64,000 bases of DNA from Epiperipatus broadwayi (Eukaryota > Onychophora > Udeonychophora > Euonychophora > Peripatidae), in the NCBI GenBank assembly GCA_028023455.1, contig JAQFVV010000050.1:3968626-4032625 (forward strand), written 5' to 3'. The position numbers and the translations under genes are program-made. Shown here one piece after another: positions 57,880 through 64,000 of this stretch (the stretch's first letter is position 1; the number at the start of each line of letters is the position of its first letter). Under the pieces are notes generated by a model that was given only the letters and a program-made list of their open reading frames with translations, did no database searches and had not been told where the DNA came from.

Positions 57880-58090
57880 AGTCATAGATCACATGACCCT
57901 ATCTCTTAAGCTTGTAAGTTATAGACAATGAGGATTGCCAATTCCTCTGCAAGCTTTGTGATAAATGCTTAGCCGGAGCCAGAACTTAAAATATCTCTGT
58001 CAGGAACCCCTCCCCAAACCCCTGACCATGGTTTCGTGCTTTGGCACTCCTCAGAGAGGTGTCAGGATAGGTTCAGATATACTATGCTTG
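57880..58090 (-). repeat. Hammerhead-bearing repeat, family D (minus strand)
   Basis: Reverse complement of 30760-30965: AAGCTTAAGAGATAGGGTCA, GGCAATCCTCATTG, TAAGCATTTATCACAAAGC and CCTGACAGAGATAT. Its ribozyme is intact where the plus-strand copy is mutated. Confidence 0.8.
58018..58060 (-). ncRNA. Type-I hammerhead ribozyme (family D), intact core
   Basis: Minus strand: ACCTCT, CTGAGGA, GTGC-CAAA-GCAC, GAAA, CC-AT-GG, TC, AGGGGT. Stem I ACCTCT/AGGGGT pairs over 6 bp with one G-U. Stem II is a full 4 bp with G-C next to the core. Stem III is ACC/GGT. The predicted cleavage nucleotide is the C opposite plus-strand G58024. This is the cleanest core in the window. Confidence 0.8.
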
Positions 58091-58782
58091 GGAACATTTA
58101 GAATTTTTTAATTTACTCACAGCATATTAGTTTTAAAAAAGGTTTTTAATAATTCAATTATTTGCAACCCATTAGTTTAAAAACTTCCCCCCATCCAAAC
58201 TCATATCAATTCGTGAATTTAATTTATAGCACCGTTAGTTGTTTTGAAAAAATATGTCTACTTAAACGTCTGAAGAATACGTTGCATTCAACAATCTCAT
58301 CCACCTAAACAAACAAAAATTTTGTTTGCCTTTTTTTTTAAATTTTCTCAAGTATTATGTATAGGTATATTATTTGGAAAAATTATTTCATTTTTCTTAT
58401 ATATATTATAAGTATTTTGTATTATAGCAAATGTTATACTCTTTTTAAACTTTTCAATAAGGTCATGAAACCAAGGATACTACTAAGCTGTTTTTAAATT
58501 TGCTGTCGTAAACTGAAAATAAAAACAGTTGATAACAAGTAAATCTCACAACTTGTCAAACTAAAATGTTTAAAGTCTATAAAAATTGAGCTAAGTTTTC
58601 AAATAATTAACAATCATACAATTTCTAAAAAGAAAATGGATGCACATACTAATTATTTATATAACGTTACTTATAATAGTTACTATTTTTACTTTGAGTT
58701 AAAAAATGTCTGTTTATGATTATATATATTCTCCATAGATGTATATTTATATAATTATGTTATAACAATTTTACAAGACCAG

Positions 58783-59177
58783 CTTAAGTAATATTCATTA
58801 AGGCTGTAGCATCAAGCACATGCATATAAAAATGCGATAGTAGGGACCTTTACGCGTCTTAAACCACAAGCTTACTCTTTGGAAGAAAAAAAGGAAACCC
58901 TTCTTTACTTCAACCTACTTTCTATTTAAATAGGTGAAGCTGAAGCGGTTCGATCTGAGAGTGTGAAGCTATTCAATACTTCACTAATTAAGTCCACATT
59001 TTTTATTACACATTAATACTCATGAAATCTTTAAATAGAAAGTACGTTGAAGTAAAGAAGGGTTCCCCTCTTTTCTTCCAAAGAGTAAGCTTGTGGTTTA
59101 AGACCTGTAGAGGTTCCTACTATCGCATTTTTATACGCGTGTGCTTGAGGCTACAGCCTTAATGAATATTACTTAAG
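58783..59177. repeat. 395 bp palindrome with 12 bp flanking direct repeat
   Basis: Arms of about 148 bp (58783-58930 and 59030-59177) share CTTAAGTAATATTCATTAAG, ATGCGATAGTAGG and TTTACTTCAACCTACTTTC blocks and enclose a 99 bp loop. AAGACCAGCTTA occurs at 58775-58786 and again at 59202-59213, a possible duplicated target. Confidence 0.85.
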
Positions 59178-59262
59178 TAGCGTTTAAATAAATTTATAAT
59201 TAAGACCAGCTTAGTAGAGTCACAACAAATCAATTAGTAATATTTGAAGGGGTGACGGCTTT

Positions 59263-59540
59263 ATATTAGGATTAATTTTCATAAAGTCACTCACTAGTTA
59301 GACTAGAGACTATCCACTTAATGAATAATATGTCTGTAATGTAATTTGTGCCATATAACTCTCATGCAAAGTAGGGCCTGATTTTTATCTCTTTTTAACA
59401 CCTTGTGGAAGGGTGATATCATAAATTCATGATAAAAGCATGTGAAAAAGATGTTTGACCAAAATGCACATTTTATCCTGAACTAGAACTCAATAAGTTG
59501 TCCCAGATCACAATCTTTTACATATATTTTTATCATTGTT
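59263..59540 (+). repeat. Dispersed repeat (copy 1 of 3)
   Basis: Shares ACTCTCATGCAAAGTAGGG, CACCTTGTGGAAGG, ATGTTTGACCAAAATG and AATCTTTTACATATAT blocks with the repeats at 62104 and 62460. Confidence 0.65.
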
Positions 59541-59544
59541 ATAT

Positions 59545-59740
59545 CATCATCATCAACCATTATCAATCCACTGCAGGATGAATGTCTCTCCAAGTTCAAT
59601 CCATTTTTTCCTATCTTTAGTTTTTTTTTTCACATCAACCGTGCACACTTTCTTATTTCATCCATCCATCTCACATGTGGTCTCTTTCTGGGTCTTTTAT
59701 AATCTCTTGGAATCCAGTTTAAAATTTCAATTGTTATATA
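59545..59740 (-). mobile_element. 3' end fragment of the RTE-like LINE
   Basis: CATCATCATCAACCATTATC, ATCCACTGCAGGATGAATG and CATCTCACATGTGGTCTC are the reverse complement of the last 190 bp of the element at 13322-16611. Confidence 0.9.
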
Positions 59741-59818
59741 ATATATAGATAAATATACGAACTGACTAAAAGGAAAAATAAAAACATAATAAAACACACC
59801 ATTACTTCTCTATAAAAC

Positions 59819-59862
59819 TGCTTTAATATTTCAACCAGCAGACTGGTTTTCATCAGAAAACA
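59819..59862 (-). ncRNA. Hammerhead-like motif in the palindrome's left arm
   Basis: Minus strand: TGTTTT, CTGATGA, an extra A, stem II AACCAG/CTGGTT with loop TCTG, GAAA, TATT, AAAGCA. Stem I TGTTTT/AAAGCA pairs over 6 bp. Stem III is only AU/AU without a loop, and the extra A next to stem II is unusual, so activity is doubtful. Confidence 0.5.
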
Positions 59863-60058
59863 CAGCAAAATGGCTATTTCTAGAATTTAAACGCTAAAGA
59901 ATTACATACAGCTACGTATCAGATAACAAAACTAATTCCTATAGGCTAAAAAATTTTAAAATATTTGTATAAAAAAAAAAATTACAAAACTTTGTATAAA
60001 AAATACAAAAAAAAAAAAATTCTTTCACAAAATACTTATTTTAAAAACTAAAACCATA

Positions 60059-60195
<137 letters not shown>

Positions 60196-60831
60196 TAAAA
60201 CATGTCAAAAACAATAAAAATATACTATTATATATGTACACACCAAAAACTGTATATATATATTCTACTATATGTATTTTTCTATATATCTTAAACACAC
60301 ACACATATATATATATAATAAATATTACCCCAAATCCAAAATTCAATCAGACCAGTCAAAAAGTAATAATAAAACACAATGAACTTATTTAAGAGTTTTT
60401 TTTTAAATTAAGGGTGGATGGGAATTTATTGTTTTTGTGGGTAATGTTTAATATTATATATATTGTGTAGTTTTTGTAGTTCTTTACACTTGAGAAGTCT
60501 GCTTGTAGCAGTGAAACCTTTGGTTGTGTAATTATTTTTTGTTTGGTCTGTTTGAATTTTGGATTTGGGATAATTTTAATTATATATTGACTAATTTAGC
60601 TTTATACTTGTAGTGAATATATTTTATATACGCTCCACGAGTTTCCTAGGGATTTGTTTTTTTTTGTTTCCTAAATAATTATTTTTTAGATGGACTAGCA
60701 CGAAATGGAATGTATATAAATATGTGTAAAATATATAGTAAAATATATATAGTAGAATATATATATATATACAGTTTTTTTGGTGTCTACATATATAATA
60801 ATATATTTTTATTGTTTTTTGACATATTTTA

Positions 60832-60833
<2 letters not shown>

Positions 60834-60929
<96 letters not shown>

Positions 60930-60930
60930 T
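60834..60930. repeat. (AAT)n microsatellite
   Basis: About 32 AAT repeats, the inverted counterpart of 60059-60193. The length difference shows independent slippage since the arms formed. Confidence 0.97.
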
Positions 60931-61148
60931 GATGTATGGTTTTAGTTTTTTAAAATAAGTTTTTTATGAAATATTTATTTTTTGTATTTTTTATACAAAA
61001 ATTTTTTATACAAAGTTTTGTAAATATATCTATATTTTTTATACAAACATTTTAAAGATTTTTAGTCTATAGAAATTCGTTTTGTTATCTGATACATAAC
61101 TGTTTGTAATACTTTAACATTTAAATTCTGGAAATAGCCATTTCGCTG

Positions 61149-61192
61149 TGCTTTCTGATGAATACCAGTCTGCTGGTTAAAATATTAAAGCT
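61149..61192 (+). ncRNA. Hammerhead-like motif, right arm, GAAA lost
   Basis: CTGATGA and stem II TACCAG/CTGGTT are present, but the GAAA box reads AAAA, so the motif should be inactive. Confidence 0.45.
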
Positions 61193-61221
61193 GTTTTATA
61201 GAGAAGTAATTGCCTGTTTTA

Positions 61222-62103
<882 letters not shown>

Positions 62104-62110
<7 letters not shown>

Positions 62111-62440
62111 TCAATTATTACAATTTAATTGATTTCTCAAACTTACTGCCCCAATAACTTTGTCACAAACTACTTGATAAAATTATATTCATAATTGTTA
62201 TAGTTTTTATTACATATTGTCCAATAATCAATATTTCTGTTCCACTATTTACTCTCATACAAGGTAGGGACTGGTTCTATCCAGTTTTAACACATTGTGG
62301 AAGGATGTATCATTAGCATATGACCAAAAACATATGAAAAAAATGTTTGACTGAGACACCCATTTCATGCTGAACCAGCATTCATCAGTTGGACCAGCTC
62401 ACAACCTTTTACATATATATTTATCATCGTTTAATATACA
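62104..62440 (+). repeat. Dispersed repeat of about 330 bp (copy 2 of 3)
   Basis: TTACTACAATTTAATT-like start, CAAACTTACTG, CCAATAATCA, TGTGGAAGGATG, ATGTTTGACTGAG, then TTTCATGCTGAACCAGCATT, the reverse complement of the start of the GTGCTGGTTTAGCA SINE family. A tandem relative follows at once. Confidence 0.75.
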
Positions 62441-62459
62441 TATATTTATAGAGAGAAAT

Positions 62460-62760
62460 AGATAGACAATTACTACAATTTAATTAATGCCTCAAACTTA
62501 CTGTTTTCATAACTTTGACTCAAACCACTTGACAGAATCAATTTAATAATTGTTAGATTTTATTAGACTAAAGATTATCCAATAATCAGTATTTGTTCCA
62601 CTATTTCACACTTACATAAGTAATGACTTGTTTCCACTTTTTAATACCTTGTGAATGGATGCCATCATAAACATATAACCAAAACATGTGACAAAGATGT
62701 TTGATTTCCATAATTTACATTTCATGCTGAACCAACACTCATATAATTGAATACAACAGC
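62460..62760 (+). repeat. Dispersed repeat (copy 3 of 3)
   Basis: Collinear with 62104-62440: ATTACTACAATTTAATTAAT, CCTCAAACTTACTG, CCAATAATCAGTATTTGTTC, CATTTCATGCTGAACCA. Confidence 0.75.
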
Positions 62761-63031
62761 CAGTAAGTAAATTATAATAATTGTAATAGTCATGTAGTTA
62801 AACAGATGGTTTATTAAAATACGGTATACTTGAAAGATAATCGCTTTTTTTGGTAAAGCGAAATAAAAAATGTCCATATTGGCTTGGTCAAATAACGGCA
62901 ATGACACAAGATTTTTCACTTTAAAAAAATAAAAATCTTCATCTCTTAATAAAAGTTGATGCTCTAAAGGTGTGAGTGCCCGAATCGATCTTATGACATC
63001 CCAACAGGAAAATATCAATGAAACTACAGCA
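62761..63031. other. AT-rich stretch without recognisable features
   Basis: A 98-codon minus-strand frame (63018-62722) overlaps the end of the previous repeat. Its N-terminal half has mixed composition, but I recognise nothing and cannot support it as a gene. Confidence 0.4.
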
Positions 63032-63299
63032 AATGGGAATACTGTGATATTAGAGCTGCGCCATGAAGAATTATAATCGTTTAATCATTAAATTAATTGG
63101 GTTATTAAATCAAAAACATATTTTAAAATCTACATTTAAAAAAAACAATTTAACAAAAAAATATGAAAAACATTAATGTGAAGAATAGTTAAAATGCGTG
63201 TTTAAATCAAATTGAGGGTGTGTTTGCACGTGCATATTCTGCATAATCTATTTTAATACATTGTACAGGCTTACACCTGAATTTATATATGTAATATAT

Positions 63300-63437
63300 G
63301 CCGGATTCGAACTCAGACTTTTACACGACCTACAACTCTCAATGCCACCTTATATTGCTGACTCACCTGATCACACATATGTTGAAAAGATAAATAATCA
63401 CCAATAAATGTATTTTGTGCTAAACCAGCACTCATTA
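63300..63437 (-). mobile_element. SINE-like repeat with B box (GTGCTGGTTTAGCA family)
   Basis: On the minus strand ATGAGTGCTGGTTTAGCAC, TATTTATCTTTTCAACATA, CAGGTGAGTCAGCAATATAA, then GAGTTCGAATCCGGC, an excellent B box. The orientation of the tRNA-like part relative to the rest is uncertain. Confidence 0.7.
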
Positions 63438-63524
63438 AAGTATGAAGATTGGTTATCTTAATATAAAGCTGAGTACTAATTATATATATATGTGTGTGTG
63501 TGGAGATGGTAATATGAACCAACT

Positions 63525-63665
63525 GATGAGTGCTGGTTTAGCACGAAATACGCATATTGGTTGTTATTTATCTTTTCAACATGTGTGCGATCAGGTGAGT
63601 CAGCAATATAAGATGGCACTGAGAGTTGTAGATCATGTAAAAGTCTGAGTTTGAATCCTGCATAT
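63525..63665 (+). mobile_element. SINE-like repeat (GTGCTGGTTTAGCA family), right arm
   Basis: Plus-strand counterpart of 63300-63437: GATGAGTGCTGGTTTAGCAC, CAGGTGAGTCAGCAATATAA and GAGTTTGAATCCTGC, with one change in the B box. Confidence 0.7.
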
Positions 63666-64000
63666 ATTACATATATAAATGCAGGTGTAAGCCTGTACAA
63701 TGGTTTAAAATAGATTATGCACAATATGCATATGCTAACACACACACAATTTGATTTAAATATGCATTTTAACTATTCTTCACATTAATGCTTTTCGTAT
63801 TTTTTTTGTTAAATTGTTTTTTTTTAATGTAGATTTTAAAATATGTTTTTGATTTAATAACCTAATTAATTTAATGATTAAATGATTATAATTCTTCATG
63901 ACGCAGCTCTAATACCACAGTACCAATGGGAATTGTGTCAATTGGATATATGCTTAGTTAAATATACTTCTTCAGTTTTATTAATAATTATTACATCCAT

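Larger units (their letters stand above)
63040..63924. mobile_element. 885 bp palindromic transposon-like element with 8 bp target duplication
   Basis: Arms of nearly 400 bp (63040-63437 and 63526-63922) start TACTGTGATATTAGAGCTGC and end with the inverse, around an 88 bp centre. AATGGGAA directly precedes the left end (63032-63039) and follows the right end (63925-63932), an 8 bp duplication as made by hAT-type transposases. Each arm contains a copy of the GTGCTGGTTTAGCA SINE. No transposase is encoded. Confidence 0.75.

Overview
This is a repeat-dominated window from an AT-rich animal genome. I found no host gene. Every protein-like stretch I recognise belongs to a retroelement, and most other long reading frames are microsatellite or palindrome artefacts. 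tRNA-Lys-like SINEs, a second tRNA-like SINE family, RTE-type LINEs, Penelope-like GIY-YIG endonuclease remnants, a Ty3/Gypsy element and long TA, ATT and GATA microsatellites suggest a mollusc, probably a cephalopod. That identity is an inference from general resemblance, not a search result.

Layout. 1-6.3 kb: a 5' RTE fragment on the minus strand, a possible SINE, then a palindromic repeat array (5.0-6.27 kb) with hammerhead-ribozyme motifs. 6.3-13.3 kb: AT-rich sequence without recognisable genes. 13.3-16.6 kb: a nearly full-length but broken RTE-like LINE. 17-32 kb: SINEs, two head-to-head Penelope-type endonuclease relics (20.7-21.5 kb), a 3' RTE fragment, several hairpins and more hammerhead-bearing repeats. 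33.2-34.7 kb: an extreme A/T-only tract. 35.3-36.1 kb: an intact 259-residue Penelope-type GIY-YIG ORF. 41.7-49.7 kb: a complete Ty3/Gypsy LTR retrotransposon on the minus strand, with 1.76 kb LTRs. 50.2-53.2 kb: an array of 404-408 bp units, about 5.7 direct and 1.5 inverted. 54.8-64 kb: further hammerhead repeats, a LINE relic, large palindromes, 850 bp of GATA repeat and an 885 bp palindromic element holding two SINE copies.

The unifying signal is a superfamily of about 400 bp repeats. Although diverged, each family keeps a type-I hammerhead core (CUGANGA, stem II, GAAA, short stem III, cleavage triplet) with compensatory changes in stems I and II. At least four families are present (around 5.6, 50-53, 55 and 30.8/58.0 kb), and a fifth more divergent one lies at 59.8 kb. 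They occur as direct and inverted copies next to TA tracts. Hammerheads in Penelope-like elements and retrozyme-like repeats are established knowledge, so the Penelope endonuclease copies here are plausible relatives of the machinery that moved them. That link is an inference.
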